From assembly GCA_023511625.1 (NCBI GenBank), contig JAIMBD010000001.1, positions 1 to 64,000 of the forward strand: a DNA stretch of 64,000 nucleotides, given 5' to 3'. The notes beneath the pieces are model-generated. The model searched no databases. It was not told where the DNA came from and saw nothing but the letters and a program-made list of their open reading frames with translations. Origin of the DNA: Bacillota bacterium (lineage in GTDB: Bacteria; Bacillota; Sulfobacillia; Sulfobacillales; Sulfobacillaceae). The position numbers and the translations under genes are program-made. Position 1 is the first letter of the stretch. Every line of letters starts with the position of its first letter. Positions 46,873-54,983 of the stretch are shown here, piece by piece.

Positions 46873-46881
46873 TGGTATAAT
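46873..46881 (+). promoter_or_regulatory. Extended -10 promoter of the VTT-domain gene
   Basis: TGG-TATAAT is an extended -10 with a perfect hexamer (46876-46881). No -35 is evident. It is divergent from the PHS gene. Confidence 0.55.
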
Positions 46882-47032
46882 AGCGATGCGCGCCCGACGC
46901 GCCGTCGATTGGCCATCCCCGCCCCAAGGCTTCGCGCTCAAGGGGTCTGGATGTTTTGGATAGGTGCCTCGGATAGCTGCTACGACCCCACCACCGGTAC
47001 CCTTCCCGGCCCAGGGAAAGGCGGGTGACGCC

Positions 47033-47773
47033 GTGAAGGATGTGAAGGAACCGATCGAGCCCGAAGTCGAACCGGTTGCCCTGGAGGATCGCCACCCGCG
47101 CCTTTGGGTGCGTATTCTCCTGTGGCTCGCCGTGGCTTTGGTCCTCACTGCGCTGATGTGGGGCATGAGTCACGTCGATACCCTCTCCGGTCCCTGGGGC
47201 TTGCGCCTGTTCCGCTGGAAGCAACACATCGTGGCCTTAGGCTGGCGGGGGCCCCTGGTCTTGATGGCCCTGCTCTGCCTGCACAGCATCCTCTTGTTCC
47301 TCCCGGTGGAACTGCCCATGCTCATCGCCTTCGGCGTCTACGGACCGGTGCGCGGAGCGCTGTACAGCTGGATCGGCTCTTTGGCGGCGGCCATCGCCGC
47401 CTACTGGCTGGCCCGCGGCTTAGGCCGTCCGCTCGTAGGCCGCTGGGTCCCTCCAGAAACCCTGGCCAAATTGGACCAGGGCATCCGCACCTTCGGCGAC
47501 ACGGGGCTTCTGCTTTTGCGATTTATCCCAGTGGTCTCCTTCACGGCCCTCAATTACGCAGCCGGGCTGGCCGGCGTTAACTGGTGGAGTTTCGCCTGGA
47601 CGTCGGCCTTAGGCATTCTCGCCAGCGACAGCCTCATAGGGCTCTTGTACGCCGGCGCGCTCAACGCGGTGTGGACCACGGCGGTAGGAGTCGCAGCCCT
47701 CACCGTGGCCTCTGCCTGGACCCTGTGGCGGCTCGAGCGCCGTCCCCGCCGCGATCTCAATCGCCCCTTGTAA
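47033..47773 (+). CDS. VTT-domain membrane protein (TVP38/TMEM64, DedA-like)
   Basis: The 246-residue protein has a charged N-terminus, then about six hydrophobic segments. It includes FLPVELPMLIAFGVYGPVRG and the SNARE-associated/VTT signature LLLLRFIPVVSFTALNYAAGL. Family members act as lipid scramblases or support membrane energetics. GTG 47033 is used as start, after AAAGGCGGGTGACG. It is divergent from the phosphate symporter. Confidence 0.8.
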   Translation: MKDVKEPIEPEVEPVALEDRHPRLWVRILLWLAVALVLTALMWGMSHVDTLSGPWGLRLFRWKQHIVALGWRGPLVLMALLCLHSILLFLPVELPMLIAFGVYGPVRGALYSWIGSLAAAIAAYWLARGLGRPLVGRWVPPETLAKLDQGIRTFGDTGLLLLRFIPVVSFTALNYAAGLAGVNWWSFAWTSALGILASDSLIGLLYAGALNAVWTTAVGVAALTVASAWTLWRLERRPRRDLNRPL

Positions 47774-47948
47774 CCGCGAAGCCGACCGTCGCGCAGAATT
47801 GCACCCCGCATACCGATTATGTATATTGGGGGCGTCGATTCTTCCCGAACCCTGGTAGCCCTCGGCGGAGATCCGCGGAGGCGCTGCCCAGGGAGCAGGG
47901 GATTTTGCCTTGCTAATGGGACAATTCCAAATGAATGGAGGGTGTTCG

Positions 47949-49169
47949 TTGTTCTCCAACACCCGCAGCAATCAGGAAAAAACCTCCCGCGCCGGGCGCT
48001 GGCCGGTAGCGCTGCCGGCGGCCCTGGTGGCGGCGGCCGCCCTGGCCGGGTGCGGCGGCGCCGCCTCACAGGCCCCGAAGAGCACGGCCCCTGCGGCCCC
48101 CAGCGCCGCCGCCCAACCGGCGGCAGCGGTCTCTCCGGCCACCTTGGCCCACCTCCAAGCGCTCGTGGCCCAAGCCGAAGCCACGCCCACCTTCGTGCCC
48201 CCTGGACCGCCGGTCGACGCGGCCAAGGCCCGCGGCGATAAGGTGGAGATCATCCCTGGAAACTCGGAGATCTCGTATTGCGCCGACGAAGCCAACGACC
48301 TCGTCAAACTCGGCCAATCCTTGGGCATTCCCACCAGCAACTACGCCACCACAGGACGTCCTAGCCAATGGGTGCAAGGCGTCCTCCAAGGCTTCGCCAC
48401 CCATGTCAACGCCATCGACTTAAGCTGTGGCATCACGCCAGCCGCGCTCGGCCCGCAGCTGCAGGTTGCGAAGCAGAACCACGTCGCCACCATCTTGGCC
48501 GAGTGGTACTTGCCCAACCAGCCGGTGCCTTCCGCTGTAACCGGCGCCACCGGTACATTCCAGGACCAAGCCGAACAGCTGTTGGTGGACGACGCCATCG
48601 TCCAGAATCACGGCAAGCCGTTCCACGCCCTGATCCTCACGGCCGATGACGCCATCGCTGGACCCGGTGCAGCCGAAGCGGCCCTGCAGGAGTTTCAGAA
48701 GCGCTGTGGCCAAGCCTGCCCGGCCCAAATCATCAACATCCCGCTCTCGGAGTGGGGCACCCGCATCCAGAGCACCGTCAGCTCCGCACTGACTGCTGAC
48801 CCCAAGGTGACGGCCATCATCGCGGTGTTCGACGGGATGGTGCCGGGCGCCCTGCCGGCCATGGAGGCGGCGCACCGACCCGGCCTCAAGATCTACTCCT
48901 ACGGGGCCGGCGCCGGCGTGGTGCGGCTGATTCAGACCACCCACGGCATGGTGGCGGCCGACATCGGGCCGAGCGCCAACTGGGCTGCGTACGCCCTTAT
49001 GGACGAAGACCTCCGGGTCATGACCGGCCAAAAGCCGCTGCCGCCTAACAAGGAGTACCCGGCGCTGCGGATGTGGACGCCGGCCAACGTCAGCCAGTAC
49101 TTCACGCCAGACGGCTACGGCACGAGCTACATCACCGGCTACGACAAACTCTGGGGGATCCACTCCTAA
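47949..49169 (+). CDS. Substrate-binding lipoprotein, type I periplasmic-binding fold
   Basis: The 406-residue protein has a lipoprotein signal peptide with lipobox ALAGC and an Ala/Pro linker. A two-lobed sugar-type binding domain of the RbsB/LuxP class follows (ALILTADDAIAGPGAAEAALQEF, KVTAIIAVFDGMVPGAL, GMVAADIGPSANWAAYALMDE). The start is taken as TTG 47949, 6 bp after GGAGGG; an ATG at 47931 is an alternative without a ribosome site. No ABC permease or ATPase lies nearby, so it is an orphan or a sensor. Confidence 0.75.
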   Translation: MFSNTRSNQEKTSRAGRWPVALPAALVAAAALAGCGGAASQAPKSTAPAAPSAAAQPAAAVSPATLAHLQALVAQAEATPTFVPPGPPVDAAKARGDKVEIIPGNSEISYCADEANDLVKLGQSLGIPTSNYATTGRPSQWVQGVLQGFATHVNAIDLSCGITPAALGPQLQVAKQNHVATILAEWYLPNQPVPSAVTGATGTFQDQAEQLLVDDAIVQNHGKPFHALILTADDAIAGPGAAEAALQEFQKRCGQACPAQIINIPLSEWGTRIQSTVSSALTADPKVTAIIAVFDGMVPGALPAMEAAHRPGLKIYSYGAGAGVVRLIQTTHGMVAADIGPSANWAAYALMDEDLRVMTGQKPLPPNKEYPALRMWTPANVSQYFTPDGYGTSYITGYDKLWGIHS

Positions 49170-49208
49170 CTGGCCGCGACCTTCGGGTCCCGACCGCTGG
49201 TATCAACC

Positions 49209-49250
49209 GACGGAAGCCCCGGGCGGGCACGATCCCCCGGGGCTTCCGTC
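49209..49250 (+). terminator. Terminator-like hairpin after the binding lipoprotein
   Basis: GACGGAAGCCCCGGG pairs perfectly over 15 bp with CCCGGGGCTTCCGTC around a 12-nt loop. There is no T-tract. Confidence 0.6.
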
Positions 49251-49384
49251 ACCCCTCAAGCGCCGGAACGGCTACCCCGAGCAAGGCCGGGCAAGGGGGT
49301 TGACCCCGACCTTTTCGGCGTTGCACCATGGCGTAGAGGACATTGTCCCGGCAAGCGATTCCTGGAACCAGGGAGGGGAGAGGA

Positions 49385-49789
49385 GTGCGTCTTCGGCCGT
49401 ATCGCATTTCGTTGCCGCCGCGTTCGCGCCGCCCGGCCGAGGCCAAGCGCTCGCGGGGCCCCGAGCCGCAGTGGCATTGGAGTCCGGCCCTGCACGTGGG
49501 ATGGAGTCATTCCGACCTCGACCCCGCCAATTGGGTGGCAGAGATCGCCTGGGCCGACAACGCCGGACACACCGGCTGGTTTGCGGCCCACGGCGACACC
49601 CCCGAGGCCGCCTGTGAAGCACTCGAGCAGTGCCGGGCGAGTCTCGGTGCGGAATGGGTTCCCACCGGCCCGCGGGTGTTGTGGCTGGACGATCCCGCGC
49701 CGGACCTGGAGGCCCTGGCGGCCTGGGCTCGGCGGCACGCCTTTCACCTCGCCACCACCCCGCCCCCGCCTGATCCCTCCAAGCCGTAA
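49385..49789 (+). CDS. Hypothetical protein
   Basis: The 134-residue protein VRLRPYRISLPPRS... has a basic N-terminus and a Trp-rich centre (PQWHWSPALHVGW, NWVAEIAWADNAGHTGWF). No family was recognised. GTG 49385 is supported by GGGAGGGGAGAGG upstream. It lies alone between a hairpin and an AT-rich promoter region. Confidence 0.5.
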   Translation: MRLRPYRISLPPRSRRPAEAKRSRGPEPQWHWSPALHVGWSHSDLDPANWVAEIAWADNAGHTGWFAAHGDTPEAACEALEQCRASLGAEWVPTGPRVLWLDDPAPDLEALAAWARRHAFHLATTPPPPDPSKP

Positions 49790-49826
49790 GCGGCAGCCGC
49801 CGTCGCCGCCGGCGCACCGGAGGATA

Positions 49827-49843
49827 TATTCAAATTTGGAATA
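49827..49843 (+). promoter_or_regulatory. Dyad operator upstream of the ArsP-like permease
   Basis: TATTC-AAATTTG-GAATA lies in a conspicuously AT-rich patch. TTGCCT and GATTAT follow with 17-bp spacing as a likely promoter. The half-site resembles ArsR/SmtB-family boxes. Confidence 0.45.
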
Positions 49844-49935
49844 ACCATTGCCTGATCTATTCCTTTTATGGATTATGGAGGGGAGCGAACGTCCCGAACC
49901 TCGTCGCTGCCCGGCGGCGTGGCAGGGAGAGGAGG

Positions 49936-51015
49936 ATGTCCATGCTCCACAGCACCGAGACCGCGCCCCGGCCTGCCACCAGTCAGGCATGGCGGGTGGT
50001 GGTGTTTCTCGCCATTTTTGTGCTCGGGGTCTTCTACGTCAAGTGGGACCCCTATTTCCACAAGGCCTTTGTAGCGGCGGCCCATCATACGCTGGGCGCG
50101 TCCATCGTCTCTGGCAAAAGTAATGCGCCGCCGGCACCATCGTGGCAGGCGGCCGTATCGTACGCGCTCAGCTACGGCGCCGCCATCTGGCAGGCGCTGG
50201 TGGTGGGCCTGTTGGTGGGGGCTGGGATCCAGACCCTGGTGCCCCGCGACTGGTTGGTTCGCGTCCTCGGCGGGGCGAGTTACCGCGGTCCCTTGACGGC
50301 CGGCCTGGCCGCCGTGCCCGCCATGATGTGCACCTGCTGCTCGGCCCCTTTGGCCGTGGGCTTAGCCCGCAGCCGCGCTTCGGTGGCTTCGACGCTGGCC
50401 TTCTGGCTCGGTAACCCGGTCCTCAATCCGGCGACCATCGTCTTCATCGGGTTCGTCTTGGGTTGGAAATGGGCTTTCCTGCGCATCGTGGTGGGCGCGA
50501 TCTTGGTCTTTGGCATCGCGCCGTGGATCGGGCGCTGGCTTGCCCCCGACGACCTTCCCGGCGCAGCCGAGGAAGCGGTCGCGGCAGCCGCGCGCCCCGC
50601 TGGCCAACAGTCGGTCGTCTCCCAGTACTTTGCCGCCCTGTGGCAACTGGCCAAGGGGCTCCTGCCGGAGTACGTGGTGATCCTGCTGGTGTTGGGTGCC
50701 GTTCGGGCCTGGCTGTTTCCCGCCATCAACCCGTCCGTTGGACACAGCATCGGGCTGATGCTGTTCCTGGCTGCCGCCGGCACACTCTTCGTCATCCCCA
50801 CCGCCGGTGAGGTGCCCATCATTCAAACCCTGTCCCGGTTTGGGCTTGGAGCCGGTCCCGCCGGGGTCTTGCTCCTGACACTGCCCGCCGTGAGCTTGCC
50901 CTCGCTGGCCATGGTCGGCCGCGCGCTGCCGGCCCGCGTACTCGTGGCCCTGGCCGTCGCCGTGGCGCTCCTCGGCCTTCTCACCGGGTTTGCGGCCATG
51001 GCGCTCGGTTTCTAA
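49936..51015 (+). CDS. ArsP/DUF318-family membrane permease
   Basis: The 359-residue protein has about nine membrane segments and the CTCCSAP motif (in AVPAMMCTCCSAPLAVGL), plus the duplicated FWLGNPVLNPATIVF / AGEVPIIQTL pattern of permease family PF03773. Members include ArsP, which exports trivalent organoarsenicals, and uncharacterised metal permeases. The ATG at 49936 follows GAGAGGAGGATGTCC; an upstream dyad could bind an ArsR-type repressor. ArsB is encoded 5 kb away. Confidence 0.82.
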   Translation: MSMLHSTETAPRPATSQAWRVVVFLAIFVLGVFYVKWDPYFHKAFVAAAHHTLGASIVSGKSNAPPAPSWQAAVSYALSYGAAIWQALVVGLLVGAGIQTLVPRDWLVRVLGGASYRGPLTAGLAAVPAMMCTCCSAPLAVGLARSRASVASTLAFWLGNPVLNPATIVFIGFVLGWKWAFLRIVVGAILVFGIAPWIGRWLAPDDLPGAAEEAVAAAARPAGQQSVVSQYFAALWQLAKGLLPEYVVILLVLGAVRAWLFPAINPSVGHSIGLMLFLAAAGTLFVIPTAGEVPIIQTLSRFGLGAGPAGVLLLTLPAVSLPSLAMVGRALPARVLVALAVAVALLGLLTGFAAMALGF

Positions 51016-51040
51016 GCCCGTAAAATCCCCAAGATCCCGA

Positions 51041-51083
51041 AAACCCGGGCGGCCCTGTTCAACCCACCGCCCGGGTTTTTCTT
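51041..51083 (+). terminator. Rho-independent terminator of the ArsP-like gene
   Basis: AAACCCGGGCGG pairs over 12 bp with CCGCCCGGGTTT and is followed by TTTCTT (T5 run 51076-51080). Confidence 0.88.
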
Positions 51084-51215
51084 GGTCCCATCCCGCGAAG
51101 ATGCCTGCCCAAGGCGTATGATGAGGTTGACCACCTCGGGCCTGGTCCCGGAGGCAGGTCCGACGTGCCCCAGAATGGCTTTGGATGTACGAAATGCCAG
51201 AAAGGAGCGGTATCG

Positions 51216-52280
51216 TTGGCCACGTACGATTTGGCAAAGTCAAAGGCCCTGGCCGAGGCCGTCGCTCCCCTGAATGTCACCCCGCTCTGGCTGGTCTTGG
51301 GCGGCCTCATCACCGACACCCCAGAAGTGCCGGAGGTGCCGTATCTTTGGTCCTGGAAGGCGCTGCGGCCATGGCTCGACGAGGCGTGTCGCCAGATTCG
51401 GGCCGAAGAGGCCGAGCGTCGAGTCCTGACCATGACCAATCCCGCCCACCGGCACCTCGCCGCCGTCACCCACTACCTCAACGCTGGCCTGCAGATCATC
51501 TTGCCGGGGGAGATCGCACCGACCCACCGCCATGCCGCCAACGCCATTCGGCTGATTTTGGAAGGTGACGGGGCCTATACCGTGGTCAACGGCGAAAAGA
51601 CGGTGATGCGGCGCGGCGACTTCGTCACGACGCCCATTTGGAGCTGGCACGACCACGGCAACGACTCCGACCGCCCCGTGGTGTGGTTGGACGGCCTGGA
51701 TTTTCCCTTCGTCCACACTGCGAACGCCATGTTCAAGTCGGAGTACCCCACGGCTCCCGGTGGCATCCGGCGGCAGCCGGTAGAGCGGGACGGGGACGAC
51801 TCGTTCTACCGGTATGGACAGGGATTACGGCCTTCCAACTCCGCCCTTACGACGCCACTGTATTCCCCGATCTTGAACTACCGCTACACCACTGCCCGCG
51901 CCGCCTTGGAACGCCTCTCCCGCACCGATCCGCCGGATCCCATCGAAGGGTGGCGCCTCGAGTACATCAACCCCCTGACGGGGGGACCCGTTCTGCCGAC
52001 CATGGACGCGTTCCTCCAGCTCCTCCCGGCCGGTTTTGAGGGGCAGGCTCATCGCCACACCCACGGCTCGGTGTACGTGGCCCTGGAAGGGACGGGACAG
52101 ACGCAAGCCGGAAATACGGTGCTCGCGTGGGAACCGAACGACGTCTTTGTGGTGCCGTCGTGGACGCCGCACCGCCATCGCGCAGCGACCGACGCCGTGC
52201 TCTTCTCGTTCACAGATGCTCCCATCCAGCGACCTTTCGGATTGCACCGCGAAGAGAGGGTCGAAGAGATGCTAGAATGA
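51216..52280 (+). CDS. Gentisate 1,2-dioxygenase-like bicupin
   Basis: The 354-residue protein has two cupin domains. The first carries the metal site PTHRHAANAIRLILEG...WHDHGN; the second reads AHRHTHGSVYVALEG...PSWTPHRH. This layout matches gentisate and related 1,2-dioxygenases, Fe(II) ring-cleavage enzymes. TTG 51216 is the start, 8 bp after AAAGGAG. No maleylpyruvate isomerase or hydrolase is beside it, so the aromatic substrate is uncertain. Confidence 0.83.
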   Translation: MATYDLAKSKALAEAVAPLNVTPLWLVLGGLITDTPEVPEVPYLWSWKALRPWLDEACRQIRAEEAERRVLTMTNPAHRHLAAVTHYLNAGLQIILPGEIAPTHRHAANAIRLILEGDGAYTVVNGEKTVMRRGDFVTTPIWSWHDHGNDSDRPVVWLDGLDFPFVHTANAMFKSEYPTAPGGIRRQPVERDGDDSFYRYGQGLRPSNSALTTPLYSPILNYRYTTARAALERLSRTDPPDPIEGWRLEYINPLTGGPVLPTMDAFLQLLPAGFEGQAHRHTHGSVYVALEGTGQTQAGNTVLAWEPNDVFVVPSWTPHRHRAATDAVLFSFTDAPIQRPFGLHREERVEEMLE

Positions 52281-52322
52281 GCCGACAAGGCGCTGGTTCG
52301 GGAAACGGCCGCACCGGGGCGA

Positions 52323-52535
52323 CTACTCGCCCAGGCGAAACGCCGCCCCGGTCTCGATGGCCCAATTAACCAGCGCCACGTCGCCAGGCTCGCGCGGGTG
52401 GGCAAGGTAGCGGCGCACGTAGCGCTCGACCCGGGCCTCGCCGGGTCCTCCCGCCTTCCGTACCAGGCGGCGGGCCCAGCGCTCGAACCCCCGCTCGGCG
52501 CCGACGACTGGCAAAAGCGCGTGGATGCGAACCAT
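52323..52535 (-). CDS. Small hypothetical protein
   Basis: The 70-residue Arg-rich protein MVRIHALLPVVGAER... has no recognised domain. The ATG follows a very good AAAAGGAGGGG site, which is the main support. It ends 42 bp from the convergent dioxygenase gene. Confidence 0.45.
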   Translation of the reverse strand: MVRIHALLPVVGAERGFERWARRLVRKAGGPGEARVERYVRRYLAHPREPGDVALVNWAIETGAAFRLGE

Positions 52536-52652
52536 GGAAGACCCCTCCTTTTGGGGACGACCCCAGAACACCCGGCATCTGAATGAAATTGCTCGACACT
52601 TTCACCGTACGCCGGGCCATGGAGTCAAGGAAGGCGCCTTTCCTTATGGTTC

Positions 52653-52673
52653 CCATATTTTTTCGTTATATGG
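52653..52673 (+). promoter_or_regulatory. AT-rich dyad upstream of the exonuclease gene
   Basis: CCATAT and ATATGG flank TTTTTCGTT, 38 bp before the ATG at 52712. Just upstream, AAGGAAGGCGCC/TTTCCTT forms another imperfect dyad. Function unknown. Confidence 0.3.
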
Positions 52674-52711
52674 TGACAAATCGGCGGATCGCCCGGAAGG
52701 GGATGGTAGCA

Positions 52712-53467
52712 ATGCGGCCGGCCCTGTTGGTGGATATCGAGACCGTCTTCGATGCGGCGCTCTGGCAGCGCGGCCGCCCCGAGGCGGCCCTGCCGCGTGA
52801 CGAGCGCTCGCTGCCAAAGCCGCTCTACCACCAGGTGGTGGCCGTGGCGGTCTGCCATCTCGGCCCGGATGGCAGTGTGGCTCAATTTAAGTTCTGGACA
52901 GGGGAACGCGAAACCGAGGTGTTGGGGCGGTTCTGGGAAGGGTTCGAGCGGCTGTATGCCGCTGCCCCCGCGTTGAGGCTGGTGACGTTCAACGGCCGTC
53001 GCTTCGACTTACCGGTGCTGGTTCAGCGGGCCTTGTACCGCGCCATTCGCCCCAGTTGGTGGTGGCAAAGTCCGTACCGGATGCGCTACCGCGAGGACCA
53101 CCTGGACCTTATGGACTTCCTCTCGGACTACGGCGCCACCGTCGCCATGAGCCAACACGAGTTGGCGGTCCTTTTGGGCGTGCCGGGAAAACTTGGCGTC
53201 GATGGGCAAGCCGTGCAGGGACTCTGGGAGAGCGGCCAACATGAGCTGGTGGCGGCCTACTGCGCCTGCGATGTGGCCACTCTGACGGCCTCGTTCGCGC
53301 GCTTAGGCGTCCTGACCGGCTGGTGCCACCCGGAGGAAGCCCTGCGCATCGAGACGGGACTGACCGAAGCCTTGCGGCAGCAAGCAGACCACCAGCCCCT
53401 TTTGCAGGCCTGGCTCGAGCAGGCGAAGGCCCAAGCCGCCTCCCCTGAGGCCGGGGAGGGGGCGTAA
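52712..53467 (+). CDS. Predicted 3'-5' exonuclease, PolB/RNase H-like (DEDD)
   Basis: The 251-residue protein has the exonuclease motifs of the DnaQ/PolB proofreading family. Exo I is LVDIETVFD, Exo II is VTFNGRRFDLPVL and Exo III is YCACDVATL. It would degrade single-strand DNA or RNA ends with two metal ions. ATG 52712 is preferred, 7 bp after GGAAGGGG; earlier in-frame starts lack a site. It is convergent with the second PHS gene. Confidence 0.75.
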   Translation: MRPALLVDIETVFDAALWQRGRPEAALPRDERSLPKPLYHQVVAVAVCHLGPDGSVAQFKFWTGERETEVLGRFWEGFERLYAAAPALRLVTFNGRRFDLPVLVQRALYRAIRPSWWWQSPYRMRYREDHLDLMDFLSDYGATVAMSQHELAVLLGVPGKLGVDGQAVQGLWESGQHELVAAYCACDVATLTASFARLGVLTGWCHPEEALRIETGLTEALRQQADHQPLLQAWLEQAKAQAASPEAGEGA

Positions 53468-53476
53468 AAGCGCCCC

Positions 53477-54850
53477 TCAAGCCCCGACGCGCTCGATGCG
53501 CCGCAGTGCCGCCTCCTCGCCCGCCACCTCCTCCAACGCACGCCCGGCCGGCTCGGGAAGGATGCCGGTGAGTAGGGCCCCGGCCGCCGCCGCGCCCGCG
53601 CACACCGCGAGGTTCGCAGCCAAGTCGAGGTGCGCCGCTAAGATGGGAAAGAGGAAGACCCCGAGAAAGGCGCCGAGCTTCGCGACGCCGGCAGAGAGCC
53701 CGTGCCCGGTGGCGCGCAGGTTGACCGGAAAGACCTCCGCGGCCAAGACGAACGTCGTGGTGTTGGGCCCGAACTCGGCAAAGAAGTAGCTCAACCCGTA
53801 CAAGGTCAAGAAGGGGGCGGCGGCGGTCGTCAAGCCCGGCACGGCGGCCAAGACGGCGAAGGCCAGAGCCATGGCCACGAACCCCCACCGCTGTAACCGC
53901 CGGTGGCCGACGCGGTCCATGGTGGAGAACGCCAGCACATATCCCGGCAGAGCCGCGCCGGCAAACAGGGCCAGGGTCCACCAGGTCTCGGTGATCAGCG
54001 AGGCATGGGGGGCCACCCAGCGCAAGATGACAGGCGTGGCGATGGTGTTGCCATAATAGGCGTAATCGAACAGGAACCAACAGCCCGCAGTACCCACCAG
54101 CACGCGCAGGTAATCCCGAAGGCGCCGCTCGACGCGCAATCCCTCCCCACCCACCACCCTCAAGACTCCGCCGGATACCCGCTCGACGGCTTGGGCGGCA
54201 GCCTCCACGTCACCGCGGACGCGGGCCACAAACCGCGGCGATTCTGGCAGCTGGCGCCGGAGCCCGATGACGGCCAGCGCCGGCACAGCCCCGAGCCCCA
54301 GCATCACCCGCCAGGCGAAGTCCGTCGGCACCCCTGCCCCAAAGAGGGCCAAGGCCACCAAGGGCCCAACAACCAACCCGGCGGCTTGCATGGCGAAGAC
54401 CATGCCCACCAGGCGTCCGCGGTCCCGAGCATTGGCGTACTCGCTCATGATCACCGCCGAAACGGGGTAGTCGCCCCCCACGCCCAGTCCTAACAGCAGG
54501 CGGAAAGCCAACAGCCACCAAAAATTGGGCGCACAAGCCGTAGCCAATGCCGCCCCGGCCATGATGGCGGCCTCCACCCCGTAGATGCGCTTGCGCCCCC
54601 ACCGGTCCGCGAGGCGGCCGAACCCTACGGCCCCGGCGAAGGAGGCCAGCAGCGTCGCCGACCCCAAGAGGCCCACCTGCCAATCGCCGAGGTGCCAGGC
54701 CGGGCGGATCAACACCAGCGCCATCCCAATGATGAAAAGGTCGTAGGCGTCGGTGAAAAATCCCATCCCTGCGGTCACCAACGCGCGGTAATGAAATCGC
54801 GAAAGGGGCGCGCGGTTCAATACCTCGTGGACTGAATACCCGTGGTCCAT
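53477..54850 (-). CDS. Phosphate:H+ symporter, PHS family (Pho84-like MFS), second copy
   Basis: The 457-residue carrier shares the PHS signatures with the copy at 45323-46705: AGMGFFTDAYDLFIIG, GVGGDYPVSAVIMSEY and EFGPNTTTFVLAAEVFPVNLRATGHG. The two differ elsewhere, so the duplication is old. The ATG at 54850 follows GGCGAGGAGGCGGAG. Four 11-bp repeats of TTAACC type upstream suggest phosphate-starvation control. Adjacency to arsB may reflect arsenate entry through phosphate carriers. Confidence 0.87.
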   Translation of the reverse strand: MDHGYSVHEVLNRAPLSRFHYRALVTAGMGFFTDAYDLFIIGMALVLIRPAWHLGDWQVGLLGSATLLASFAGAVGFGRLADRWGRKRIYGVEAAIMAGAALATACAPNFWWLLAFRLLLGLGVGGDYPVSAVIMSEYANARDRGRLVGMVFAMQAAGLVVGPLVALALFGAGVPTDFAWRVMLGLGAVPALAVIGLRRQLPESPRFVARVRGDVEAAAQAVERVSGGVLRVVGGEGLRVERRLRDYLRVLVGTAGCWFLFDYAYYGNTIATPVILRWVAPHASLITETWWTLALFAGAALPGYVLAFSTMDRVGHRRLQRWGFVAMALAFAVLAAVPGLTTAAAPFLTLYGLSYFFAEFGPNTTTFVLAAEVFPVNLRATGHGLSAGVAKLGAFLGVFLFPILAAHLDLAANLAVCAGAAAAGALLTGILPEPAGRALEEVAGEEAALRRIERVGA

Positions 54851-54935
54851 GGCTCCGCCTCCTCGCCGGGGTCGGTGCGGCTTGGCCTGCCCCTTGACAG
54901 GGCCCCGATCCCCCGACTTCACGGTAACGCCATCG

Positions 54936-54974
54936 GGTTAATCTTTGGTTAAGCTGAGATTGTCCTTTGGTTAA
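54936..54974 (-). promoter_or_regulatory. Putative Pho box array of the second PHS gene
   Basis: Read on the plus strand, GGTTAA occurs at 54936, 54947 and 54969, with a degenerate GATTGT at 54958. This gives four units in strict 11-bp register. On the coding strand these are TTAACC repeats, close to the B. subtilis PhoP box TTAACA. The array begins 10 bp after the arsB stop. Confidence 0.62.
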
Positions 54975-54983
54975 GCCGAGCCG

